Of a stretch of 64,000 bases of DNA, positions 16,086 to 24,400 are shown in pieces. The position numbers and the translations under genes were made by a program. The DNA lies in assembly GCF_008180615.1 (NCBI RefSeq), contig NZ_VTEH01000016.1:46144-110143 (forward strand). Reading direction: 5' to 3'. Source of the stretch: Rossellomorea vietnamensis. Its GTDB lineage: Bacteria; Bacillota; Bacilli; Bacillales; Bacillaceae_B. Numbering within the stretch: the stretch's first letter is position 1; every line of letters begins with the position of its first letter. A model generated the notes under the pieces. That model was not told the DNA's origin. It did not search any database and saw nothing but the letters and a program-made list of their open reading frames with translations.

Positions 16086-18069
16086 AAACTCAAAAAACTT
16101 CGAGTCACTGACAGCTGAGCAGCAGCAAGAATTGTTAGAAAAATATGATCCTGAATCCTCGACACGGAAATTCACATCAGGAATAGTCAAATGGATTGTA
16201 TTCTATGGATTGCTGGCATTCTCTCTATTTCAGCTGACGGCCTCAATTTTTCAATTCATTCCCAGACAACTACTTCTATCCATTCACTTAGGTTTCGCAT
16301 TATCGTTAATCTTCTTATTATTCCCAGCAAGCAAAAAGAGGTCACGCAAGGATAAAGTCGCCTGGTATGATATCATTCTTGCTCTGTTGTCGATTGTCGT
16401 GGGGAGCTACTGGCCGATCATGCAGGAGGAAATCGTAAGCAGAATCGGGATCATGACCACCCTTGATTTCACGGTCGGAATCATAGCGGTCCTTCTTGTG
16501 CTTGAGGCTACACGCCGTGCGGTAGGATTGCCGATTACCATCATTGCCGGAGCCTTCCTGCTGTATATGTACTATGGAAGATCCATGCCGGGATTCCTAG
16601 CTCACCGAGGGTATGATATCGATGCAATTGTTAAGACAATGTTTTTTACAAGTGAAGGAATCCTGGGTACACCACTGTATGTATCCGCGACCTTCATCTT
16701 CCTGTTCCTGTTGTTCGGTGCCTTTTTGGTCAAGACCGGCGTCGGTCAATACTTTAACGATCTGGCCGTTTCCATTGCCGGAAAAAGAACGGGAGGACCA
16801 GCCAAAGTGGCTATTTTCTCCAGTGCTTTGCAAGGAACGATCAGCGGAAGTTCCGTTGCGAACGTGGTAACATCGGGTTCATTCACAATCCCGATGATGA
16901 AAAAGCTTGGTTATCGTAAAGAATTCGCAGGGGGAGTAGAGGCAGCCGCATCCACAGGCGGACAGCTGATGCCTCCTATTATGGGAGCTGCGGCTTTCCT
17001 TATGGTTGAATTCATTGGCGGGGTATCTTATTGGGAAATTGCGAAAGCAGCTGCCATTCCTGCTCTCCTATACTTCACTGGTATATGGATCATGACGCAC
17101 TTTGAGGCAAAACGAATCGGTCTGAGAGGCTTGACTGATGAGGAAATGCCGGACAGAAAAGAAGTTTTTAAGAAAATCTATCTCTTGCTGCCGATCTTGG
17201 TGGTTATTGTCCTATTGTTCTCCGGGATGAGCGTCATGCGTGCAGCACTATGGTCCATTGTTGCCACAATCGCCATCAGTGCCATCAGGAAGGACACACG
17301 CATCAATTTCAAGGATGCGGTGGATGCCCTGGTTGACGGTGCCAGAACAGCTCTGTCAGTAGCTGCTGCAACAGCTGCGGCTGGTATCATTGTAGGTGTA
17401 GTGACGAAGACAGGCCTTGGTCTGACAATGGCAAACGGCCTTGTTGACCTTGCTGGAGACATGACGAATTCTGCTCAAGCAAAGCTGTTATTAACATTGT
17501 TCTTCACGATGGTGGCTTCCATCATCCTGGGAATGGGCTCACCTACAACGGCCAACTATGTCATCACGTCCACTATTGCAGCACCTGCTATTATCTTGCT
17601 TGGTGCACCAGAGCTATCGGCTCACCTATTCGTATTCTATTTCGGAATCATCGCGGACATTACGCCGCCGGTTGCTCTTGCGGCCTTTGCCGCCGCGGGT
17701 GTCTCTGGAGGAGAACCCATACGGACCGGATTCAATTCGGCCAAACTGGCGATTGCCGCCTTTATCATTCCGTACATGTTTGTTCTGTCACCAGAGCTCT
17801 TGATGATCGATACCACGATTCCTTATCTGATCTGGGTCGTCTTTACAGCCATCACTGGTATGATGGCCATCGGAGCGGCGATGATCGGCTTCTGGTACCG
17901 CAAAGTGACGGCTATCGAACGCGTACTATGTTTGGCAGCCGGACTTATGCTGATTTATCCTGAAGGCATGACGGATATCTTCGGATTAATCTTGTTTGTC
18001 ATCATGCTTGCCCTGCAATTCATCATCAAAGGCAAGGGTGGAGAAGACAGCAAGCCGGCTACAGCTTGA
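16078..18069 (+). CDS. TRAP transporter fused permease (TAXI system)
   Basis: A 663-residue multi-pass protein combining an N-terminal small-subunit-like part with a DctM-type large subunit. Visible motifs include GAFLVKTGVGQ, then GPAKVAIFSSALQGTISGSSVANVV, the G-G-Q-L-M-P-P-I-M-G-A-A-A-F loop, and later LGMGSPTTANYV with IADITPPVALA. These two Pro/Gly re-entrant motifs are hallmarks of TRAP/DctM transporters. It moves the solute inward, driven by a sodium or proton gradient. Start overlaps the DUF1850 gene and follows GGAGTG. Confidence 0.93.
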   Translation: MDKNSKNFESLTAEQQQELLEKYDPESSTRKFTSGIVKWIVFYGLLAFSLFQLTASIFQFIPRQLLLSIHLGFALSLIFLLFPASKKRSRKDKVAWYDIILALLSIVVGSYWPIMQEEIVSRIGIMTTLDFTVGIIAVLLVLEATRRAVGLPITIIAGAFLLYMYYGRSMPGFLAHRGYDIDAIVKTMFFTSEGILGTPLYVSATFIFLFLLFGAFLVKTGVGQYFNDLAVSIAGKRTGGPAKVAIFSSALQGTISGSSVANVVTSGSFTIPMMKKLGYRKEFAGGVEAAASTGGQLMPPIMGAAAFLMVEFIGGVSYWEIAKAAAIPALLYFTGIWIMTHFEAKRIGLRGLTDEEMPDRKEVFKKIYLLLPILVVIVLLFSGMSVMRAALWSIVATIAISAIRKDTRINFKDAVDALVDGARTALSVAAATAAAGIIVGVVTKTGLGLTMANGLVDLAGDMTNSAQAKLLLTLFFTMVASIILGMGSPTTANYVITSTIAAPAIILLGAPELSAHLFVFYFGIIADITPPVALAAFAAAGVSGGEPIRTGFNSAKLAIAAFIIPYMFVLSPELLMIDTTIPYLIWVVFTAITGMMAIGAAMIGFWYRKVTAIERVLCLAAGLMLIYPEGMTDIFGLILFVIMLALQFIIKGKGGEDSKPATA

Positions 18070-18080
18070 TCTTATAAGAA

Positions 18081-18110
18081 AATGACCTCCCAATGCGGGA
18101 GGTCATTTTT
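18081..18110 (+). terminator. Bidirectional terminator after the TRAP operon
   Basis: AATGACCTCCC pairs with GGGAGGTCATT, then TTT. It separates the TRAP operon from the convergent small membrane gene. Confidence 0.88.
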
Positions 18111-18406
18111 CATTCCGGTTTTAAAATCGTCCTCTGTAACGGCACGCCGCCCATACTGACGTTTCTCTCTAAGAAGATATATTTCTTTCCATCGATTATA
18201 AATCGTCCATCTCCTTCATACGTAACATTCCGTCCCTTACTCTTCAAATCCTGCTGTATGGCTTGAATATATTCATTGTAGTCAATATAACGCTCATCAA
18301 GATCGATTGTAATATTTCCTTTTTTATATCCCATCAGCTTGTTAAAGAGAAAGAGGCCTCCTGCCAAAACCACAATAATAATTCCTATGCTGATTAACGC
18401 CTCCAT
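18110..18406 (-). CDS. Hypothetical single-pass membrane protein (98 aa)
   Basis: 98 residues: an N-terminal helix (SIGIIIVVLAGGLFLFNKL) anchors a small cytosolic domain with KGNITIDLDERYIDYNEYI. The upstream region reads AAAGGAGGCGGAGTTCA before ATG, a strong ribosome site. I do not recognise the family. Its neighbour on the same strand has its own terminator, so it is probably expressed separately. Confidence 0.65.
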   Translation of the reverse strand: MEALISIGIIIVVLAGGLFLFNKLMGYKKGNITIDLDERYIDYNEYIQAIQQDLKSKGRNVTYEGDGRFIIDGKKYIFLERNVSMGGVPLQRTILKPE

Positions 18407-18491
18407 TGAACTCCGCCTCCTTTATAAAAAATACGGATGGCAGAGTAAAAGGTTTCATGTTTATGGGAAAATCAACTGGGAATTTTGCAAT

Positions 18492-18528
18492 AAAAAAGCT
18501 ATCAACTCTAATCAGGTTGATAGCTTTC
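18492..18528 (-). terminator. Terminator of the downstream minus-strand membrane gene
   Basis: Read on the minus strand, AAAGCTATCAACC, a short loop, GTTGATAGCTTTTTT. It follows the stop of the 18538-18885 gene. Confidence 0.88.
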
Positions 18529-18537
18529 ATAAATTGT

Positions 18538-18885
18538 TTATAGAATAGTAACTGAAAACGCAATGGGGAATCCCAGCAGAAACATCCAGCCGATCTCCTG
18601 TTTATGGCGGAGCGGCAGTGAACGGACCATCCAGGACAGCACTTGAGCGATGAAGACAAAAAGGAATGTCCAAAAGATCTGGCCTATCACGAAAACGAAT
18701 AAATAACCGATCGTCGATTCATTGTTAAATAAAATAGAGTAGCCGAATCCGCCGGCCAATACCCAGATTGTCACGATGATATGTATATAGGGGAGCCAAA
18801 AGCGGCGTGATTTTAAAGTCATAAGAACACCAAGAACAACGCAGCTGATCAAAATGAAGTCAACCAGAGAACTATCTTCCAACAC
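18538..18885 (-). CDS. Hypothetical four-helix membrane protein (115 aa)
   Basis: 115 residues with four hydrophobic segments (about 9-24, 31-52, 60-88 and 98-114), of which the third contains VFVIGQIFWTFLFVF. The start has GGAGGGG upstream on the minus strand. No catalytic motif or named family recognised. Confidence 0.65.
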   Translation of the reverse strand: MLEDSSLVDFILISCVVLGVLMTLKSRRFWLPYIHIIVTIWVLAGGFGYSILFNNESTIGYLFVFVIGQIFWTFLFVFIAQVLSWMVRSLPLRHKQEIGWMFLLGFPIAFSVTIL

Positions 18886-18983
18886 GTACCCCTCCTATTA
18901 GTTAATCTAAGTGCTATATAACACTAAAGAGCGCTTTCTAAACGTGGTGAAATCTTCCATTCCTACATGCTTTACCTCACTAA

Positions 18984-19066
18984 AAGGGACAGTCCCTCTT
19001 AATGCATTAACGCATTAACGCGCGAAGAGGGACTGTCCCTGGCAATGCTTTAAAGTGTTAAAGCAA
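18984..19066. repeat. Two GGGAC(A/T)GTCCC palindromes 43 bp apart
   Basis: GGGACAGTCCC at 18986 and GGGACTGTCCC at 19029, with TTAATGCATTAACGCATTAACGC between and GCTTTAAAGTGTTAAAGC after. This is the same family and the same spacing as 4262-4400. Confidence 0.85.
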
Positions 19067-19078
19067 AAACGGCATGCA

Positions 19079-19106
19079 AAAGGGCAGCCATTGAAGGCTG
19101 CCCTTG
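19079..19106 (-). terminator. Terminator of the receiver-like gene
   Basis: AGGGCAGCC pairs with GGCTGCCCT; on the minus strand it is followed by TTTT. The intervening 19107-19203 has no gene. Confidence 0.75.
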
Positions 19107-19203
19107 GTAGTGATTTTCTATTTCCTAAATATTACAAAAATCGTATATCTATATTCAATAATGTATGAGATTCAGGGATTTGTTGTTTGTTTGAAAGATA
19201 AGT

Positions 19204-19575
19204 TCAGCTCGTTTGCTGATAGTGCTCCAAAAATCCTGGCGGGTAGAAGTATAGTGGCAGAGGGCGTAAAGATACAATAATCGTGGAAGGCATAATTAAG
19301 TCATGCTGCGCTTGTTTAAGTGATTTATACATTCCTTTTCCGCGAACTGAGTTGGCGGAATGAATGGTGATGCGGTTAGCGAAAAGTTTTTCGTGAACCA
19401 TCATCTCAACCAGCATAGTGCCATTTCTTGTTTTGTTAAGAAGATCGTGATCCAATGACAGATGTTCGATGTGATAGTTTTTCAATAGATTCAAACATTC
19501 GTCAATAGTCTCAGTTAGTACAAACCCATCAGGGGCCTTGCGAATGTCATCTAGGAAAACATTGATTTTCTCCAT
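19204..19575 (-). CDS. Cyclic-phosphate-processing receiver (cREC)-like protein
   Basis: A 123-residue single-domain protein. It starts INVFLDDIRKAPDGF, with the acidic pair Asp8-Asp9 of a receiver fold, followed by HLSLDHDLL near residue 40 and ITIHSANSVRGKGMY near 72. The L-D-D-x-R and L-D-H-D-L signatures match the cyclic-phosphate-processing receiver domain, proposed to act on cyclic nucleotide-type phosphates rather than phosphotransfer. Relatives occur in phages and conflict-related loci. The ribosome site GAAGGAGCACGAAGAA lies upstream. Function remains inference. Confidence 0.72.
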   Translation of the reverse strand: MEKINVFLDDIRKAPDGFVLTETIDECLNLLKNYHIEHLSLDHDLLNKTRNGTMLVEMMVHEKLFANRITIHSANSVRGKGMYKSLKQAQHDLIMPSTIIVSLRPLPLYFYPPGFLEHYQQTS

Positions 19576-19971
19576 TTCTTCGTGCTCCTTCCCATAAATA
19601 GGGATGACTCAGAGAAGTCGAAAGGACCCTAGATAAAATTTAACTATCTTTATCGTAACATAGATTCTAGTATATGTCCGGAAAAACACAAAATATTTTA
19701 TAATACAATTTTGTAAAGATTATTGTCAAATGATAATGTGCAGTTTGCGGGACTTTTTTCACAGAGATTACAGGAATCTTGAACAGCCTTGAAAGATATA
19801 GTTGTAGTTTAAAAAGTCTGACAATATTTTAGCGAAATATGATAACCTAAAGAGCAAGGGCAATGTTTTCGTCAAAATCTGCACGCGAATTTCAAACCAT
19901 CTGGATGCATCTCTTAAACGCTCCAGGTGCCCCTTTAAAACCCTGAAATACCGAACGAAGGAGAAGTTTTA
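19576..19971. other. Gene-free 396-bp stretch, possible long leader
   Basis: No coding frame with a ribosome site. The left half is very AT-rich and should hold the divergent promoters. A CTGACA...TATGAT pair near 19822-19848 could start a transcript with a 5' leader of about 120 bases before the YciI-like gene. I could not match that leader to a known riboswitch. Confidence 0.4.
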
Positions 19972-20289
19972 ATGGAAACACAACAATTTATATATAAGCT
20001 GAAATTGGTTGATAGATGGACAACAGAGAAAAACTGGACCGAGAAAGAAAATGATACAGTCGCACGCCATTTCCAGTACCTGACCAAACTGCTCGATGAT
20101 AAAACACTTATTTTTGCAGGAAAAACCAAAGGACTGAATCCATCCACGTTCGGAATCGTAATCTTTCAGGCTGAGACAGATGATGAGGCGGAGTCGATCA
20201 TGATTCAGGATCCTGCTGTCAAAGAAGGAATCATGACGGCCGAGTTATTTCCTTTTCAAGTCGCATTGATGCAGGGTCAGAGGCCATGA
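19972..20289 (+). CDS. YciI-family protein
   Basis: A 105-residue protein of the YciI-like dimeric alpha/beta barrel fold. It has the R-H-F-x-Y-L-x-x-L start, IFAGKTKGLNPSTFGIVIF, then D-D-E-A-E-S-I-M-I-Q-D-P-A-V, the standard D-P-F/A-V ending of this fold. Known relatives have cryptic or dehydrochlorinase-like activity; the substrate is unknown. AAGGAG precedes the start. The stop overlaps the next start, coupling it to the S66 peptidase. Confidence 0.78.
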   Translation: METQQFIYKLKLVDRWTTEKNWTEKENDTVARHFQYLTKLLDDKTLIFAGKTKGLNPSTFGIVIFQAETDDEAESIMIQDPAVKEGIMTAELFPFQVALMQGQRP

Positions 20290-21287
20290 TGAAGCCGGAA
20301 CGATTAAAAAAGGGAGATACGATAGGAATCATCACGCCATCTTCACCAGCTCCGGTCCTGTTTACTGAACGATATCAAAGAGGACTCATTCAATTAAGAA
20401 ATATGGGATTCAACGTCCTTGAAGGAAAGTGTTCAAAAACTTCACAAGGCTACCGGTCAGCCCCCATTAAGGAGAGGGCAGAGGAAATAAATGAATTCAT
20501 CCGGGATGAGAAAGTGAAAGCCATCATAAGCACAATCGGCGGCACCAATTCCAATTCACTGCTTCCATACCTTGACTATCAAACACTGAAGGCACAGCCG
20601 AAAATTATTATGGGCTACAGCGATGTGACTGCGCTTCTATTGGGGATTTATGCCAAAACAGGAATGACAACCTTTTATGGACCGGCGATTGTACCTTCCT
20701 TCGGTGAATTTCCGGAGATGCTTCCGAAAGGCAGAGAATATTTTGAGCAGGCCGTGATGAACCCTGAGAAGGTTCCTTATACCCTCGACATCCCAGCAGA
20801 ATGGACAGAGGAAATGCTGGATTGGAGGACTCAGACAAGGGAGAAAAAAATGATTTCCAATACTGGCTGGAAGTCCTTGAGGGAAGGGACAGCAAGAGGC
20901 AAACTGATCGGAGGAAATCTTAATACATTGTCGGGAATCATAGCTTCTGACTATTTCCCGGAATTAACAGGCGCAATTCTTTTCATAGAAGATTCATTCA
21001 AGGACATGGCCGTTCAGGAAAGGTCCTTGAGTATGCTGAAATTAGCAGGGGTTTTTGATGTCATAGAAGGATTGATTGTAGGCAAGCATGAACATTTTGA
21101 TGACTGCAAAGCTCCGTTCACTTTTGAAGACCTGCTGCTGGAAGTCATGGACGGCCGGGAGATGCCGATCTTGACGAATGTAGATATCGGGCACACCTTT
21201 CCTTCTCAAGTCTTCCCGATCGGTATCGAATCAGAAATGGACGCAGGAGCCGGCCGCATTACGTTCCTTGAAAGCGGCGTGAAATAG
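20286..21287 (+). CDS. S66-family peptidase (LD-carboxypeptidase / MccF-like)
   Basis: A 333-residue S66 protein. The nucleophile Ser112 lies in MGYSDVTAL, the G-G-N-L-N-T-L turn is near residue 213, FIEDS carries the catalytic Glu, and the C-terminal D-I-G-H-T-F-P-S supplies His. S66 enzymes cut LD-peptide bonds of muropeptides or detoxify microcin C-type aminoacyl-nucleotides. It is translationally coupled to the YciI-like gene, and a second S66 gene follows 88 bases later. Muropeptide versus antibiotic-resistance role cannot be told from sequence. Confidence 0.88.
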   Translation: MMKPERLKKGDTIGIITPSSPAPVLFTERYQRGLIQLRNMGFNVLEGKCSKTSQGYRSAPIKERAEEINEFIRDEKVKAIISTIGGTNSNSLLPYLDYQTLKAQPKIIMGYSDVTALLLGIYAKTGMTTFYGPAIVPSFGEFPEMLPKGREYFEQAVMNPEKVPYTLDIPAEWTEEMLDWRTQTREKKMISNTGWKSLREGTARGKLIGGNLNTLSGIIASDYFPELTGAILFIEDSFKDMAVQERSLSMLKLAGVFDVIEGLIVGKHEHFDDCKAPFTFEDLLLEVMDGREMPILTNVDIGHTFPSQVFPIGIESEMDAGAGRITFLESGVK

Positions 21288-21375
21288 CCCGGTAAGGCTT
21301 GGTTTTTTTAAAGGGAATTGGCCGTTCCTTCTCGAATTACAATTCATTATGATAAAAATGTGAGGACTGATAAAC

Positions 21376-22389
21376 ATGATAAGTTATCCAACTTTAAAAA
21401 AAGACGCAGTGATTGGCGTGACGGCTCCATCTTCCGGAGTGCCGGCCGAGCTTCATGATATGTTCAGGCTGGCTATTGACCGGATGAGTTCTCGGGGATT
21501 CCGCGTAGTGACGGGGGAAACGGCATGGACACAGGATAAAGCGAAGTCTGCTCCCGCACGGAACAGGGCAGAAGAGTTCAATGTAATGATGAGAAACGAC
21601 AAAATTGATATCATCATACCCCCATGGGGCGGTGAACTCCTGATCGAAGCCCTGCAGGATATCGACTTTTCTTCCGTGAAAAATAAATGGCTTCTGGGGT
21701 ACTCCGATACCAGCGCGCTGTTGCTGGCCATCACACTGAAAAAGGGGATTGCCACAGCTCATGGAACCAATTTTGTTGATTTGAGGGGAGAGTATTGGGA
21801 CGACACGACCGCCAAGTGGCAGGAAGTCTTATCCACTGAACCCGGTGACACCGTTATCCAGCATTCATCCCCTCAATACCAGAAAGAGTGGACCCATGAA
21901 AATCCATCTCCGTGTGTTTTTCATCTAACCGAAGATACACAATGGAAAACAGTTGGGGAAACCCCGGTAAAAGTCGAAGGTCGCCTGCTTGGAGGATGCA
22001 TCGATATTTTGCGGCACCTTGTCGGAACAGAATTTGGTGATGTGAAGGCCTTCTGCGAAAAACATCTCGAGGGAGAGCCTGTGCTATGGTACTTGGAAAA
22101 CTGTGAGATGAAAGCGACCGAATTGCGCCGGTCACTGGTTCAAATGAAGTATGCAGGCTGGTTTGACAACTGCTCGGGTATCCTGTTCGGCCGCAGTCCT
22201 GCCAATCATCCTGTCGGCAACTACACGGTTGAAGATGTCTATAAGGAAATGGCAGCTGAACTGGGGGTCCCGGTTGTGTATGATATCGATTGCGGCCACA
22301 TGCCTCCGCAGGTTACCTTCATCAATGGCGCTTACGCTGTGATAGAAGCGGCGGATGGAAAAGGAACGGTTGAGCAGCGGCTGGTATGA
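21376..22389 (+). CDS. Second S66-family peptidase
   Basis: A 337-residue paralogue-type neighbour. Ser110 lies in LLGYSDTSALL, RLLGGCIDIL follows near residue 205, W-Y-L-E-N-C-E carries Glu, and D-I-D-C-G-H-M-P-P carries His. It differs considerably from the adjacent S66 protein (GWGG-type PPWGGE motif instead of I-G-G-T-N), suggesting a distinct substrate. The ribosome site GAGGACTGATAAAC precedes ATG. It overlaps the downstream small gene by four bases. Confidence 0.87.
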   Translation: MISYPTLKKDAVIGVTAPSSGVPAELHDMFRLAIDRMSSRGFRVVTGETAWTQDKAKSAPARNRAEEFNVMMRNDKIDIIIPPWGGELLIEALQDIDFSSVKNKWLLGYSDTSALLLAITLKKGIATAHGTNFVDLRGEYWDDTTAKWQEVLSTEPGDTVIQHSSPQYQKEWTHENPSPCVFHLTEDTQWKTVGETPVKVEGRLLGGCIDILRHLVGTEFGDVKAFCEKHLEGEPVLWYLENCEMKATELRRSLVQMKYAGWFDNCSGILFGRSPANHPVGNYTVEDVYKEMAAELGVPVVYDIDCGHMPPQVTFINGAYAVIEAADGKGTVEQRLV

Positions 22390-22592
22390 TGGGGCGCTAT
22401 GCAGCTATATTTGGGCTGATTTTAATGATGAACGCAGCCCTATTCTTTGTTTTGGCAATGTTCACCTCAGGCCTATCAGGCGATAATGAGGTGCTCACCA
22501 GCCTGGCCCTCCTGCTGGTACTGCTTGCTTCCTTTATCATCACACAACTTTTTTACATCATTGATTTTTTGAAAAGAAACCAGGATTTTTAA
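22386..22592 (+). CDS. Small two-helix membrane protein (68 aa)
   Basis: 68 residues with two membrane helices (about 4-26 and 37-61) and a short charged tail. Its start overlaps the S66 stop as ATGA, so it is probably translated by coupling. Family not recognised. Confidence 0.6.
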   Translation: MMGRYAAIFGLILMMNAALFFVLAMFTSGLSGDNEVLTSLALLLVLLASFIITQLFYIIDFLKRNQDF

Positions 22593-22657
22593 AGTGACCT
22601 GTGAATCCTACTACTAGAAACTAACCAAGGTACATGAGCAAAAAGAGGTGACAAACG

Positions 22658-23563
22658 ATCAACCAGCGAATACTCATTAACAACACTTACCTTGAAGTAC
22701 GGTACGAAGGGGGCGACGGTCCCCTCGTCGTAATACTCACAGGGATGGGCTGCTCTTTTGAAGAGTGGCATGACATTATAGAAACCCTGCGGCCGGCGAA
22801 TAGATTCCTGACTTTTCACAGACAGGGACTGGGACAGAGTGATATTGGTGAAGGGGTGTACAGTACGGAATCGGCGGTTCGGGACTTAAATGAACTTCTC
22901 ACATATTTTCAAATTGAAGAACCGATTTATTTAGTGGGCCATTCTTATGGAGGACTGTGTGCCCAGCATTTTGCCAAAGTGTATCCAGAGCGGTTAGCGG
23001 GTGTGATATTAGTGGACTCGACATCCGTAAATCTAAAGGAATTGGATGAGCTGGATACCCCGGTCATGAATGAAGAGTCCGATGAAGCCTGGATTGAAAA
23101 GTGCTTGGATTTTGCAGATAAAGACAAGGAAGAATTACGGGAAATCATCAAGCCTGTCCTGTCTGAACCTCACCTTCAATTCCCGAAGGTTGTTCAAGAG
23201 AGGTTACTAGACTTTCAAATTACCCCGACCCTTTATAAAGCGATGGCTTCTGAAATCCAGCAATGGAAAAATGATGCCGAGGTGATAAAGGAGTTAGGGG
23301 GATTTCCAGATGTTCCGTTAATGGTCATTGGCAGGGATTCAGAGTTTACCATAAACGCAGAGATGGATTCCGGGATACCCTTAGAGGAATTAAGAAGATT
23401 TGAGGAAAAATGGAGAGAGCTTATTAGTAATCAAGGCAGCCTGTCTCCAAAGAGTGAAGTGATTTTTGCGGATAACTCCGGACATTCTGTCTATCTTGAC
23501 CGGCCGGATCTCTTAGTTGAGTGTATACATAGAATGATTTCCTATGGAAATCCAAGTAAATAA
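22658..23563 (+). CDS. Alpha/beta hydrolase lacking a normal start codon
   Basis: Homology-like sequence starts well before the first in-frame ATG (22745): INNTYLEVRYEGGDGPLVVI precedes TGMGCSFEEW, the beta strands and oxyanion-region turn of the fold. Upstream in this frame there is a TGA at 22649-22651 and no ATG, GTG, TTG or CTG before 22745. GAGGTG at 22645-22650 is seven bases from ATC 22658, so either ATC is a rare start or a small indel has broken the N-terminus. The nucleophile is in VGHSYGG; the final His is in DNSGHSVYLDRP. Substrate unknown. Confidence 0.7.
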   Translation: MNQRILINNTYLEVRYEGGDGPLVVILTGMGCSFEEWHDIIETLRPANRFLTFHRQGLGQSDIGEGVYSTESAVRDLNELLTYFQIEEPIYLVGHSYGGLCAQHFAKVYPERLAGVILVDSTSVNLKELDELDTPVMNEESDEAWIEKCLDFADKDKEELREIIKPVLSEPHLQFPKVVQERLLDFQITPTLYKAMASEIQQWKNDAEVIKELGGFPDVPLMVIGRDSEFTINAEMDSGIPLEELRRFEEKWRELISNQGSLSPKSEVIFADNSGHSVYLDRPDLLVECIHRMISYGNPSK

Positions 23564-23587
23564 ACCTTCAATACATGGAGGGATAAA

Positions 23588-23896
23588 ATGTTCGTAAAAG
23601 TATATCAATATCACATCCAACCTGAAAAAGAAGACGAATATCTCAAAATCCAAGAAAGAGCCTCAGAAATCTACAGCCGCTATGTGGACGCTGAAACATT
23701 TTATTTTCAAAGCAGCGGCGATAAATCGAAATGGATGGAGATCACGAAATATAAAAGCGAAGCGGAGTATCAGAGAAGTATTGGTCTCATTAATGAAGAG
23801 GAAGAGATACAAGAACTTTTTGAAGAGTTGCAAGCTCTTCTAGTCAGCGGGAAAGAGGAAATCACGGAAGAAAATTTTATTGAAAGAATATTTTAA
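23588..23896 (+). CDS. ABM/dimeric-barrel-like hypothetical protein
   Basis: A 102-residue protein beginning MFVKVYQYHIQPEKEDEYLK, with a W-M-E-I-T-K-Y-K-S-E-A-E-Y strand-helix. This is the ferredoxin-like pattern of antibiotic biosynthesis monooxygenase-type dimeric barrels. No catalytic residue stands out. TGGAGGG precedes the ATG. It lies between an alpha/beta hydrolase and a membrane-anchored hypothetical protein. Confidence 0.6.
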   Translation: MFVKVYQYHIQPEKEDEYLKIQERASEIYSRYVDAETFYFQSSGDKSKWMEITKYKSEAEYQRSIGLINEEEEIQELFEELQALLVSGKEEITEENFIERIF

Positions 23897-23953
23897 TAGA
23901 ATTTGGCTGTACCTGAGGCTGCCAACTCTGTTGAAAGTGAAAAGGTGAGGAAG

Positions 23954-24256
23954 ATGATGGCGGATAAGTCAAGTAAAATCATTATGACAGGTATTTTGAT
24001 ATGTTTAATAATAATAGCCTTTAAACCAGTTCCATCCTTTCAATCTAACATGCCGGCGTCGCTGGATGTGTCGAATGGGGAAGCTGTCGTACAACTGGGG
24101 GAAAATAGAATTGCCGTTGTTGACACCAATATAAACTCTGGCATGCGTGGAGAGGTTTTCGCGCTTGAGTTCAATGAGGATGAGGAAACCTTTGACCTGA
24201 TAGGAAGATACAACTACGTTGACTTCTTCCATAACCCCAAAAATTATGAACAGTAG
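23954..24256 (+). CDS. Hypothetical membrane-anchored protein (100 aa)
   Basis: The start is placed at ATG 23954 (ATG 23957 is equally possible) just after AGGTGAGG. One helix (ILICLIIIAF region) anchors a small exported domain with EAVVQLGENRIAVVDTNIN and FDLIGRYNYVDFF. No recognised family. An in-frame TTG at 23903 adds residues without a ribosome site. Confidence 0.6.
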   Translation: MMADKSSKIIMTGILICLIIIAFKPVPSFQSNMPASLDVSNGEAVVQLGENRIAVVDTNINSGMRGEVFALEFNEDEETFDLIGRYNYVDFFHNPKNYEQ

Positions 24257-24400
24257 CAGTACAAGGCTTGGTTCTTAATGGACTGGGCCTATTTATATTA
24301 AAAGCAGTGAGTTTTACATGTAATCGAAGCAGAGATACCTGGGCAAAATTAACTTTTCTTAATTTTATGATAACATTGGTGATGGAAGGGGGACGTAATT

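Noticed and set aside
19800..19971. Riboswitch upstream of the YciI-like gene
   Set aside because: I could not match the leader to any riboswitch class I know; left as an unexplained leader.
22745..22750. ATG 22745 as the start of the alpha/beta hydrolase
   Set aside because: It would delete the conserved first strands encoded just upstream and has no ribosome site; the start problem is reported as a finding.
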